A stretch of 64,000 nt of DNA. Source: Sequoia sempervirens. Lineage: Eukaryota > Streptophyta > Pinopsida > Cupressales > Cupressaceae. The translations under genes and the position numbers were made by a program. Position 1 is the first letter of the stretch, and every line of letters begins with the position of its first letter. The stretch covers positions 214,815,565-214,879,564 of the forward strand of contig VDFB02358134.1 of assembly GCA_007258455.2 (NCBI GenBank). The letters are read 5' to 3'. Shown in pieces: positions 22,836 through 33,819 of this stretch. The notes under the pieces are model-generated. The model saw nothing but the letters and a program-made list of their open reading frames with translations, was not told the DNA's origin and ran no database searches.

Positions 22836-23943
22836 AAAGGAGCTTGCATCACTTGACCCTCCTATGTGGGTATTTGAGATAGTTCCTAAATGATGATGCA
22901 ACCATGATATTTTTTTGTGTCTCAGTGATGTACTTATACCAACATCCAAGGTGTATACTCATGCTCTATCCTCCCCCTCTATAATTTCCACTTCCCATGC
23001 CTCTCTATCCACCTAGTCAACCCAATCAAGGTCCTCATCACTAAGGATAAGATCCTCAACCTCAGTGATCCAATCTCATTTTGGATCAACCTCCTCTAGT
23101 GAGGTGGGTTATAAGTCGTACTGCCCCAAATCTATATATGGTGAAGGTAAAGGTTATAATGAATATAAAAATAGATCATTTAACCTGTACATTGATAGTC
23201 TATTGTTCTTCTTGGAGTGTATGTGCTCAAACATACTCCAATTACACTCATAACTTGGAGCATTACATGGTTGGCTCAATACTTGAACCACAATCCTCTA
23301 AAGAATTATTACCTTAAAACCAAATCTTTCTCACCATGCATATGAGATGAGAAAAAGAAGAAAATCAATCTTGTTGTCCAACTTTAATTTTTAATATTTA
23401 ATGTCAATAGTGGCATAATGTGATGGTTAAGTTGTGATGTTGTTATTCTTTCTATCAAGGTATAAACCCCATTGGGGTGTTATTGTTGAATGTTTATATT
23501 AGGGATGAGGTCCCCCATTTGTGACCTCACTAGTTCATACCTCTAGGTCAAAATAATTCACCCATTTTAAAAAAGTTTCAATATTTAATAATCATGTAAA
23601 AAAAAACTTAAATTATGCCCTTAATATATTTTTATCTAGCTACAATGTCAACTAAGTTTCCTTGCATATATCTTCTGCAAATAAATATCCTTGTGTAAGT
23701 CTAAATATCTCAATATTGGTGACTATTTATGCTCCAACACTAGAATTAAGAATCATTTGTTCCATGACTATGTATATCCCACTTAGAACATCCTCATTCA
23801 CATTGAAATCATGGTGAAATTAGAATTTTGGATTGAAGAAATAAGCGACTGTGTGTAGGGGATTTTGAAGCTTGAGGTTCCATTATCTATCAATTAATTC
23901 CAAAATGGGGTGATACTTATCCTAAAACCCACGTAAATGGATT
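22836..23943 (-). pseudogene. hAT transposase pseudogene, C-terminal part
   Basis: Read on the minus strand from 23943 downward. It gives a segment with ILELIDR and PLHTVAYFFNPKF (about 23790-23900), then FNVNEDVLSGIY. At 23180-23260 comes CNAPSYECNWSMFEHIHSKK, the C-terminal dimerisation region of plant hAT (DUF659-type) transposases. An acidic tail ends near 22840. Stops and frameshifts are common. The upstream part is found after gypsy-3, at 32346-33819, and the two reads join at the duplicated target site. Confidence 0.85.
23939..23943. repeat. Target site duplication of gypsy-3, left copy
   Basis: GGATT precedes the left LTR, and GGATC (32346-32350) follows the right LTR. The one difference fits later mutation. 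Confidence 0.75.
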
Positions 23944-25205
23944 TGTATAAGAGCGAATTTGCACCCTATGTGCAATTCCCCTTTTTGCCTTTGTCCACCT
24001 TAGAAAACCAACTTCAGAGGTTTAATTCCACCTAAGCCCATTCATGGAATCACACTTGGCACTTATTTTGAAATTTGGTGGAGGCGTTTATGTCAGAGAC
24101 ACCCACGCGACGCGCTGACGTCTGTGTAGTGCACTTACATCCCTGGAAGATTCCTGCGGCTGAACCAGCAGAGGCGTTACTCTTCTCATTGGCAGTGAAG
24201 TTGTAATGCCTCCTTTGACCAACTGGCCTGAATATGGTCATTTTCTTCCTTCATTCCTTCATATCCATTCATTTTCCACATTCACTAAAAAAATCTTCAG
24301 TAGATCAAGAGTCTTCTAGCATTCAGTTAAACTCCATTCTATCACTCCACAAGCTCACTTTCACTCACTTCAAGGATTTCAAACATTCCATTGCAGCAAC
24401 ATCTCACTTCGTCAACTCAGTAGAGCATGTTTGGGGCCACGCCATTGTAACAAAGGCTTGAGTTCATCTCATTTCTCCCCCAAGAAGCCTTGAGTGCTCT
24501 TGGTGGAGGTGGTAAGCTTCCCTCTCCTCTCCTCTATTGAACTTGGTTGAGTAGCATAGCACTACTTTGTAGTGTTTGTATCCCCTTTACTTTATTGCTT
24601 CTTTATCTCATTTCCTTAGCTGTCTGTGGAGGTGGAAGCACCTAAATGGGGGTCTGATGAGGCAAGCCCCTATAAAACCACCCAAAATTTTCCCTCTTTC
24701 TATGTGCAGGAGTGCATGTTCTTCGAAGGATCAGCTGGTGAATGAACTTCTCGATGAGATCCTCTTTTCCCTTGTCACTCTTGCATTTCTACTTTACAAC
24801 ATTAGAGAATACTTTTTTTATTTGTGTTTTGTCATTCTAGCCCTTTAGTTAGTTAGTTGGGCCATTAGTCATTTTAGCAGGTTTGACCTTGTCTCTACTG
24901 TTGTCTAGTCGTACGGATGCCAACACACTTTAGAAACGCTAGCACACCGTGCTGTCGTCCAAAGACTACGCTTCAGTCTTTAGTCAGAGAGCTCCTTGAG
25001 ATGTAGAGTTGAACCTAAAAATTGGCTCACCTAGCCTCGCATTGAAACTCGGGATTGTAGAGTGGTTGTAGGACATCATAGTCCTCATCATTCTCATCTT
25101 TATAACCCTAAACATTGCACTTAGCTGAGGTAAGTTAGGGTAGCCTCTCGCATCTTGACCCTCCATGACCTGGGGTCTTGCACATGGTGGTCCCCCTCTC
25201 TTACA
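23944..25205 (+). repeat. gypsy-3 5' LTR (1262 bp)
   Basis: Starts TGTATAAGAG and ends CTCTTACA. It aligns with 31083-32345 along its whole length, with scattered substitutions and small indels. Confidence 0.92.
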
Positions 25206-25572
25206 TTTTTGGTGAACCTGAAGTGAACCAACGTCTGTTCATTTGTTGGTGATTGGGGCTTCCCTTGGGTATTTCATGATTGTTGTGTCCTTGGGTGTTG
25301 TGAAAGTTTTTGAGCATCACAACCCAATCCACAACTTCTGGGCATATTGTGAGGAGAAGTGTACGAAACCTCTCGATGTATAGGATGAAGGTCTCACTTG
25401 GTCTCTCTATAGGCCTATTCTCTAGTCTTGCCATTAGCTTGGCTGCGCAGGAGTAGTTATCGAGGAATGAGATGGGATTCGCTAATGAAACCAATCACAT
25501 TCCCACTTCCCTACATCTCCCATGCCATCATCAGTGGATGAGCGTGAGGCCATTCAAATCCCAACTTAATAC
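25206..25572 (+). other. gypsy-3 leader
   Basis: Untranslated leader between the 5' LTR and gag. TTTTTGGTGAACCTGAAGTG follows the LTR and may include the PBS (starting TGGTGAACC), but I cannot assign a tRNA. A 97-codon open frame on the opposite strand (25201-25494) is described under rejected items. Confidence 0.5.
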
Positions 25573-27050
25573 ATGTCCACCCTTGCAAAAGGGTTGGGCG
25601 ACCTTGAAAACCATTTGGAAAGAAATCTGAAGATGGCCAGAGCCACTCGGGTTGTTAGTGAACTAAAGCATATGATGGGTAAATATCGAATAGGCGTAGA
25701 GCTTCTAAGTAGTCTACTCGGTCTTTCTGAAGCGTGCGCTCCTTCAGGCAACCCTAGCTTCGCACAAGGAGTCACCTTCGAAGAGCATGAGGGACAATTA
25801 GGGGTATCAATGCCTCCCACTTCTGTCTACATGGCTAATGTAGTACCTTCTATTAGTATCCCTTCCATCCCTAATCAACCAAAAACTATCAAGGTGAATA
25901 AGGTCCGGTTGGGTTTTATCTTTACCCCTTCTGTCACCTTTGGTGGTGGAGGTTTTGGTGAAATAGATGGTCGAGGCTTTGGTAGTTGCGGTAGATTCGG
26001 TAGCTGAGGTGGTGTTGGTGGAGGAAGTTCCGATGGAGGTCGTGGCAGTGGTTCCAATGAAGGCCCTACTGGCAGTGGTGGCTCTAGTAGTGGCTCTGGC
26101 GGAAGTCACACCGGTGGCAGTTCTGGAGGTGGACTTGGCAGTGGTTTTGAAGGAGGTTCCTTTGGCCCTCTATCTTCTAGCAACCCTATTTTGAACACTC
26201 TGCTTTAGAACATGGCTAAGATGTAGAGCCAGTTGGTGAGCCTTTCCCAGGCCTCTTCCCACCCTATCTTCCAGCCTTTCTTCCAACATAGCCCATTGTT
26301 GGTTGCTATCTTGAACACTCCCTTCCCTCAAGGAATGGAGATACCTAAATTTGAGAAGTTTGGTGGCAAAGGAGATCCTAGATGCATGTGTCCACCTTTA
26401 ATGCCCTTTGCATTGAATTCTTCCATCATGATGCATTGATGGCTAAACTATTCCTGCATCTATCAAGGAAACAACACTCGAGTGGTACTGTTCCTTGCCT
26501 AACAATTCTATTTTCTCATTTGATCAACTTGTAAATCAATTCCTTAGACAATTCTAAGCAAACATCGGGTTGAAGATGACTTTTTTGGATCTCGTCCGAT
26601 GTAAGCAAGGAGATAATGAAAAGATTACCGATTTTATAGCGCGTTATCAAGTGCTTCTTTCACAAATCTCATATCAGCTGCCCAATTCTGATGTGTAGAA
26701 AGTATTCATAGGGAACTTACAAAGGCCTTGGCAAGAGAAGTTTTCCCTTATGAAATACCCTTCTTTCACGCATTTGTGAGTAGCCTTACGAGAATACCAG
26801 TAGACAGTTGCTCAGTTCAGGGGATCCTCCTTGCGCTCTCATTCTGAAGGAAAGTCCATCATATCAATCTATATGAAGGGTAAAGCCATTGCGAATGTAG
26901 TAGCTGCTGTTGATGACAACGACCTAAAATGCAACCGAAAATTCATGAAGTTGTTTGAATCTTATACTTCCATCTTGTAGAAGCTGTTGAAGGATAAGAT
27001 CGTAAATTTTTTGATCCCTAATCCTGTTAAGGAACCTTACCCTAATTGGT
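25573..27050 (+). pseudogene. gypsy-3 gag (broken)
   Basis: Starts with MSTLAKGLGDLENHLERN and runs into a glycine/serine-rich stretch (25940-26170). The gag domain follows from about 26335 (IPKFEKFGGKGDP, then TLEWYCSLPNNSIFSFDQL and the F-I-A-R-Y-Q block near 26640). Several frame changes and stops interrupt it. A worn knuckle-like segment, YFQYHHVNGHDTE, lies at 27066-27104, where most cysteines are missing. Its expected role is particle assembly. Confidence 0.75.
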
Positions 27051-27102
27051 ATGATGGGAGCACTTATTTTCAATACCATCATGTTAATGGACATGATACT
27101 GA

Positions 27103-28194
27103 ATGGATGTATGCAGCTACGTCATGAGATATGGGACTGCATCGAGGACGGTACCATTCATCTCAATGGGAATAAACAAAACACTAACAAATCAGTGGCA
27201 AAGGAGAATAGTGAATTGCAGATATACACAAAACCATTTTTGTTACTCTACTAACATGATTGTTGATCCCACTGATTCTGTCACCCAGCCCAAGGCCTAT
27301 GTTAATATGGTCACAGTAACTTCCACTATTCCACCCACATCCGGTTCGTCGGATATTACATTTACATCACAAGATTTACCCTTGAATAACAAACCTTCAC
27401 CTCTCTACATTCCTGCTCGTGTCAATGGTAACATTGTGACAGGAGTCTTAATTGACCCTACGAGCCGCGTGAATGTTATTACTGAAGAAACATTAATATT
27501 GAAGTCACCACAAAAGGAAAAATATGAAGAAAAAAAATCTACCATCCATACTCATGATGGTATGAGTCTTAAACCTTATGGCTCGATCACTTTGTTTGTC
27601 CTGGTTGGACCTAGGACTGTTGACACAGTCTTCAATGTCATTCCAGAGTTAGATCTATTTAGAGTGAAGCTAGGCATTCCCTGGTTAGCTTCCATAAATG
27701 AGATCGCCTCCATTATCCACAAATGTTTAAAATTTTCCCATGAGGGTGTCGTGCATGTAGTGCATGACATTGGATATCAGCCCTTGGTATCTCATGGTGG
27801 ATATTCATTGGATCACTTTTGGCCCTCCCCGGTCGTTCTGCTTCCTCCAAGGATGGACCTACTTTACAAGAACTATGTGAAGTATAAAACCAGGGGAAAA
27901 GGGGAGCCAGAGCTGACCCTTCCTATGATAGAGCAACCAGTTGCCTCCTCTTCCCAGGAAGAGAAGAAGAAGCCCACACCAACTACTATTCCTTCCCTGA
28001 AAGGGAAGGAGAAGTCCACGCCGATACCCTCTCCTTCCCAAAAAGGAAAAGAGAACGCTATACTATCCACTCCCTCTTCCCCGAAGAAAGAGGACAAGCC
28101 TATGATGGCTCCCTCTCCTTCTCGCAAAGGTAAAGAAAAAGTGACTTTTTCCTGGACTGCCTCGTCTTCTCTCCTTTCCTGGGAAGAGTACTAG
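27103..28194 (+). pseudogene. gypsy-3 protease region
   Basis: The frame reads CSYVMRYG at its start, then a variable linker, then an aspartic-protease-like domain. ARVNGNIVTGVLIDPTSRVN (27415-27474) stands where the D-T/S-G-S active site is expected, so the glycine is lost. KLGIPWLASINEIAS and CLKFSHEGVVHV follow, as in gypsy proteases (G-x-P-W-l). The end is a repetitive lysine/proline/serine-rich tail containing four K-G-K-E-K-like units. The stop at 28192-28194 is followed by the same frame downstream. Confidence 0.75.
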
Positions 28195-29400
28195 ATGAGT
28201 AGACCTAGTGGCTACCCACTGAGTCTGATAATCCCTCATTGGTGTAGGCCCAAGATTAGGATCGCGGATCTCCCTAATGAATTTCCTGGACCGTGGTATT
28301 ATTTATATGATAGAAAGAAAGGTTCTCATAGAGAATTCGATCCGCAACCTCCTACCACTCCTGCTTCCAAGGTAGTGAGTTGAAAGAGGCTTGCTATCGA
28401 GGTTCTCCAGTCGACTCCTCCTGTCACTCCTCAACCTGCTCCCCTTGCTCCCGTAGAAGAACTTGTTCCTTCACCTAAAACAGTCATAGTGGACATCCCT
28501 ATGGTTGAGCAGAAACCTCCTATCCCTTCGCAAGCTCTGGCTTCTAACTCTAAGAGCCGTAGAAACTGCCTTGCACATGAGCACAAGCTCTGATGAAAGG
28601 CTCTCCTGGCCGAGCAGGCCACATCACAAGAAAAGGAGGAAGGAATGACCGCTCCTGTTTCAGGACCTCCTACAACGTCTTCTTCCTCCCTCCCTTTTAT
28701 TTATCTTTAGTCTGATCCACTCTGAACTTCCATTGCGAGCACGAATGCACCTAACCCTAAACGGGTATAGGTGTTTATCACTCCTTCGAGGGAGCCGCCT
28801 TTGCTGATGTACATCCTAGACATCCAGCCCGTCCCGAAGCCCATGGATATGGTTAACACTTTGGTCGTATCCATTGCAATTCTTTCTTCCTCTTCCTCTG
28901 CACCCCTAGCTTCATATGTGGGGAGTTCATCTCCTCCAATGAAGAAAAAGGTGGAGGGTGGTCCTTCTAGTGATGAAGGACGTAAGAGGAGTCCACCTTC
29001 TTCACAAGGTGGTCCTATGATGACTTGTTCTATCGTTGTGACAGAACCAGTCTCGGCTTCCCCTGAGTTTGTCACCGCTCCCGAGTCATTCAGAAAACTT
29101 AAAAGTGAACCTTAGACATAGCTTGGCTCATCCAGTGAGAATAGGCATGGTGCTTCTATGGGATGCATGTTTAATTTCGTGGACGAGGTCTTGGCCTTGT
29201 TGGTGATCTTCGCGAAATTGCTGACATTGACTCCACAAGAGCTCAACGAAGAGGACCTCGAGGGGCCCTCTACCTTAGCCCTTGTTGTGGGAGGGCCAGA
29301 TTCCCCTCCTCTTAACATCCCACCATTGCAGGCTCGTCCTCCTTCCCCTTATGAGGATTTAGATTGGGAAGTGGACGACCTCTTGGTCGATCAATGTTAG
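28195..29400 (+). pseudogene. gypsy-3 proline/serine-rich ORF tail (in-frame continuation)
   Basis: The frame of the protease continues to 29400 with several stops but no frameshift. It contains RIADLPNEFPGPWYYLYDRK (28258-28317), EPPLLMYILDIQPVP, a serine-rich stretch, and FNFVDEVLALLVIFAKLLTL near the end. It closes with DLDWEVDDLLVDQC. No RT, RNase H or integrase motif is present. I do not recognise the family. It occupies the place of pol. Confidence 0.55.
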
Positions 29401-30478
29401 GAGGAGGCCCCTTTCTTGATCTTGTGTGTGTGTGTGTTTTGTGATGTGTTTCCACGTACTCATGCTATGTGTACCTGGATGACCCTCGTCACCCCTATTG
29501 GTGCTTGGATACAGGTGTGGTTTTTGTGTTGTGAACCTTCTTCTATTTGTAGCCTCATTCTTCCATGTTTGTGCTTGACTTTCGATAAATTGGGGACGAT
29601 GCAAAGCGTTGGGGGCATTTAGGCTTCCCTTCCATGTTGACCCAGATTTTTCTTTTTACTTTTTTTTCTATGCATTCTTCCTGATGTGGTTGGGGATTGA
29701 TGATCTTTTTCCTTGCATTGTGGTTACCTATTATTATTATATGAGCTCAGATAGATCTGACCCCACTAAACCAAATCCCCTTGTGTCCTTTGTTTGTATT
29801 TTTCTTTTCTCTTTCGCTTTCTCTTTATATGTCTCTCTTCTTTGCTTGAGTTCTCCCTCCTATGTGTGACAACACTCTTCTTTAACACTTCAATTTTCAG
29901 AAAATGAATTTGTTACCAACGAATCTTTTCTCGAAAGCTTTCAAAAACTTTACCTTAGAATCACATTCTCAACTCAGAACCCTAACGTAACATGTTTCCT
30001 TCATCACGGGTTCATAAAGAAAGGACTTGAAGACCTTCCTCTGAAGTGGGAACTACTTTTACTTCCCCTTGCGTGGGGGCATGCCCTTCATTTTGAATTC
30101 CTTGATGAAGTGAACATCTTTCAAAAGGATCCCTTGATGACAAATTTCTCTGAGAAGAACAACTTCTTTTGAATTGTGTGTCCCTTGCGTGGACCCTCCC
30201 TTCTTCCTCACGGTGGGTTCCCAATTGAACCTTCCTTCAAAGGCCTTTATGATGAATGGATTCTTTCATGTCTAGCTTGGGGGCAACCTGACTAGACCTT
30301 ACATTACAAACAACACATCCCTTGGGTGGAGCCCTCTCCTTTTGAAGGGTTCCCGAGGGAGCCCTTTGAAAGTCTTACTTATTGATGGTCTGCGTGACCA
30401 AACACTTTTGACATGTTCTATCTGCGGGTAGATGTGTCACTGCTTCCTGACTTTGCGAAGTCCACTTTCTCAGGTTCC
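29401..30478 (+). other. gypsy-3 3' non-coding region
   Basis: T-rich, no domains. A stretch at 30000-30360 repeats phrases such as CCCTTGCGTGG and CTTTGAAAG, which suggests older, degraded tandem units related to the clear repeats that follow. Confidence 0.5.
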
Positions 30479-30905
30479 TCCATGAGAGAGATCTTGGGGG
30501 ATACCTCCTTACAAGACTAAGAACTTGTAGGGTGCTTTCCTTTGAGCTCCCTCCATGCGAGAGATCTTGGGGGTGTCTCCCCTATAGGACCAAGAACCTG
30601 TAGGGTGCTTCTTCAGGTGTTCTTCATGCTTGAGTTCATGGAGAATACCTCCCCTGCAAGATCGAGAACCTGTAGGATGCTTCTTTGGGTGTTCTTCATG
30701 TTTGAGTTTGTGGAGAATACCTTCCCTACAGGACCGAGAACCTATAGGGTGCTTCTTTCGGTATTCTTCATGCTTCAGTTTGTGGAGAATACCTTTCCTA
30801 TAGGAATGAGAGCCTGTAGGGCACTTCCTTGGGGCTTCCTTCATGCAAGAAATCTTTGGGGTTGCCTCCTTGTAGGTCTGCGGGCCTGTAAGACACTTTG
30901 TTGTT
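30479..30905. repeat. 72-bp tandem repeat, about 6 copies
   Basis: Units begin near 30479, 30552, 30623, 30695, 30767 and 30840, giving periods of 71-73 bp. Each has TTCATG near its start, GAGAATACCT-like middle sequence and a GAACCTGTAGGGTGCTTC-like end. Because 72 is a multiple of three, more than one frame stays open on both strands. It gives 24-residue repeats when translated, but these are probably not coding. Confidence 0.9.
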
Positions 30906-31067
30906 CCAACTTCATAGTTTTGAGTAGCTATGGAGTCCTTTGCTTTTCCTCCACCTTCAGGTATGCGAGACCAAGTACTACTTCCTCGACAATTCAGGTA
31001 TACTTTTCTAACCCTACTCTCTTCTTGATCTACTTTTATCGAGCACTAATAAGTACTTGTGCTCACT

Positions 31068-31082
31068 AAAGTGGGGGAAAAA
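31068..31082 (+). other. gypsy-3 polypurine tract
   Basis: AAAGTGGGGGAAAAA lies directly before the 3' LTR start at 31083, a standard plus-strand primer site. Confidence 0.88.
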
Positions 31083-32345
31083 TGTATAAGAGTGAATTTG
31101 CACCCTATGTGCAATTCCCCTTTCTACCTTTGTCCCCCTTAGAAAACCAACTTTGAAGGCTTAATTCCACCTAAGCCCAATATATTGGAATCACACTTGG
31201 CGCCTGTTTTGAGCGTTGGTGGAGGCGTTTCTATTGGAGACGCCTGTGTGGTGCATAGACGTCCGCGCAACATGCTAACATCCCTGGAAAATTCTTGTGA
31301 CTGAGCTAGTAGAGGCATTACTCTTCTCATTGGCTGTGAAGTTGTAATTCCTCCTTCGGCTGATCGACTAGAATATGGCCTTTTTCTTCCTTCATTCCTT
31401 CATATCCATTCATTTTCCACATTCACTAAAAACTTCTTTAGCAGATCAAAAGTATTCTAGCATTTAGTTGAATTCCATTCCATCACTCCACAAGCTCACT
31501 TTCACTCACTTCAAGCATTTCAAGCATTCCATTGCAGCAATAGCTTACTTTGTCAACTTGGTAGAACACATTTGGGACCATGCCATTGCAGCAGAGGCTT
31601 GAGTTCCTCTCATTTCTCCCCCAATCAGCCTTGAGTGCTCTTGGTGGAGGTGGTAAGACTCCCTCTCCTCTCCTCTATCACTTGGTTGAGTAGCATAGCA
31701 CTACTTTGTAGTGTTTGTATTCCCTTTACTTCATTGCATCTTTATCTCATTTCCTTGGCTATCCGTGGAGGTGGAAACACCTAAACAGGGGGTATGACTG
31801 AGGTAGGCCCCTATACAACCACCCAAAATTTTCTCTCTTTCTATGTGCAGGAGTACACGTTCTTTGAAGGATTAGCTGGCGAACGAACTTCTCAGTGAGA
31901 TCCTCCTTGCCCTTGTCACTCTTGCATTTCTACTTTACAACATTAGAGAATACTTTGTTTATTTGTTAGTGTCATTCTAGCCCTTTAGTTAGTCAACTAG
32001 GCCGTTAGTCGTTTTAGTAGGTTTGACCTTGTCTCTGTTGTTGTTTGGCCGTACGGACACTAGTGCACTTTAGAGACGCCAACACGCTGTGTTGTCGTCC
32101 AAAGACTGCGCTTTCATCTTTGGACAGAGAGATCCCTAAGATGCAGAGTTGAATCTGAAAACTGGCTTGCCTAGCCCCACATTGAAACTCGAGATTACAG
32201 AGTGGTTGTAGGACATTATAGTCCTCATCATTCTCATCTTTATAACCCTAAACATTGCACTTAGCTAAGGTAAGTTAGGGCAGCTTCTCACATCTTGACC
32301 CTCCGTGACCTGAGGTCTTGCATGCGGTGGTCCCCCTCTCTTATA
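31083..32345 (+). repeat. gypsy-3 3' LTR (1263 bp)
   Basis: Starts TGTATAAGAG and ends CTCTTATA (the CA end has become TA). It is the pair of 23944-25205. Confidence 0.92.
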
Positions 32346-33819
32346 GGATCTAATGGCCTCCTTGGCCTTGTTCATGTCTTCATATATATGTAGCCTATTA
32401 TGGGCTTCTCCCTATTAGAACCTTATAGGAAAAAAACTAAAAAAATTGTGAACTACAACTAATGTGAAACATTAACATAAGTAATTTTAAACAAAATTAA
32501 GAAAATAAAATTAAAATTTATGAATAAAAATAGAATGTAAAATTAGACCTACCCCTATAATCTCCATTGTTGATACCTAGAATATTTTCTCATCAAAAAT
32601 CCAATTAGCCACATCAACCCCTACATTGGTCTTAGAATATGATGAGGAAATATACTCTTCACTAATAAACATGCACCTCAAAGCTCCCTTTACTTGAAGC
32701 AAGGATTGTAATGTGATAAAATTGATTGCAAACTGAGTTATTCCAAGATGATCCAACTCCTTCTTCCTTGTGAATTACGCCATTAAAACCACTCATGATT
32801 GTACATGCATTTAAAATTATTTTTGGATGTCTCCACACATGGTTTGATCCATGGAATACTTCCAAGATCCTCCATATAAGGTCAAGGAAATGAGAAGAAC
32901 AAGGAATCTAGAATAGTGATGGGTGCCTATCCATAAGTATTCTACTTGAAACAACATAATTTGTTGCATTACTTGTAACTGCTTGTACCACATTATCCTC
33001 ACTCATCTAAACCAAGTTTTTCTCCAAAGCTTCACAAAGGAATTCAACATTTTTTGTGTTTCTTGAAACATCAATATATTTTATAAACATTGTGCCACCT
33101 AAAAGAGAAACAAAATTAATGATTCAATAAAGTATAAATTAAAAATATTAATCACTAAATCAATGTATTTCAGGAAGTACAATCACCTAAGGAAGAAACA
33201 AGGAAGTTTAGCAATGTTTTATTTCTTCTAATTGTCCAACCTTCAGTCATGATGGTGCAACCCTTCTTCCTCCATATCTATCAATGCTTTCCAATTATGA
33301 ATTTCACATCAACAACCTTTTAAGACAAAATGGAAGCTTTTATCTCCTCATGATTAGGGGTTTTGAACCCCACCACAAAAATAGTAATAGAAACAACAAT
33401 GTTATTCCAATAAGGCAACCTAACAAAAATAAAATAAATAAAATAATTATTGTAAAACTGAGAGTTTAAATTTGAATTTGACAAAGAATCAAGCTATATA
33501 TATTTAAAAAAATAAATCTTTGGCTATGTGGAATGGAATTGTGCAACAAAACCAAAAGTCTCCAATTACACTTTTAGTTGCATCATGTTTATATTTGTTC
33601 CAACCCATGCTCTCAAGTGATGGTTGGGAACTTGAAATAGTGTGTGGAAAAATATATTAATCTAACCTAGATGCTCAAACTCTAGGCCCAATTCTAACAC
33701 TATCACTACCAATAACCCTAACTATACTTGAATATGGATGAAATCAAGAAATGGAAGATGACTCTCTAGTTCCACTAGTGGCTACCATATCCTCTATTTG
33801 CCTCTTTTTTAGTTCATTT
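32346..33819 (-). pseudogene. hAT transposase pseudogene, central part (DUF659 region)
   Basis: Read from 33819 downward on the minus strand. FWFCCTIPFHIAKD (about 33500-33560) matches the F-f-x-x-x-I-P-F-n-v-a block. A degraded K-R-T-L-L-N-F-like segment follows near 33200. GGTMFIKYIDVSRNTKNVEF comes at about 33060-33100. VVQAVTSNATNYVVSSRILM (near 32930-32990) matches the V-T-D-N-A-x-N-Y motif of DUF659. Fragments such as MFISEEYISS and IYEDMNKAKEAIRS complete it at 32346. The next residues are at 23943. The N-terminus, including any BED finger, is missing because copia-2 begins at 33820. Confidence 0.85.

Larger units (their letters stand above)
23944..32345 (+). mobile_element. gypsy-3, non-autonomous gag-protease LTR retrotransposon
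   Basis: An 8.4-kb element with 1.26-kb LTRs, a good polypurine tract, gag, protease and a long proline/serine-rich tail. No RT, RNase H or integrase motifs were found in any frame between protease and the 3' LTR. It sits inside the hAT transposase pseudogene. It is probably Ty3/gypsy from the gag and protease character. Confidence 0.88.

Noticed and set aside
25201..25494. 97-codon minus-strand ORF in the gypsy-3 leader with a gag-like look (RPSETFILYIERFRTLL)
   Set aside because: It lies opposite the plus-strand leader of the element, has no start context or partner, and the resemblance is short. A chance open frame is the simpler reading.
30479..30905. CRISPR-like array
   Set aside because: Units are contiguous without unique spacers and the locus is inside a plant retrotransposon.
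30509..31069. Long ORFs on both strands with 24-residue repeats
   Set aside because: They arise from the 72-bp tandem repeat, whose period keeps several frames open. The position is non-coding 3' sequence of gypsy-3.
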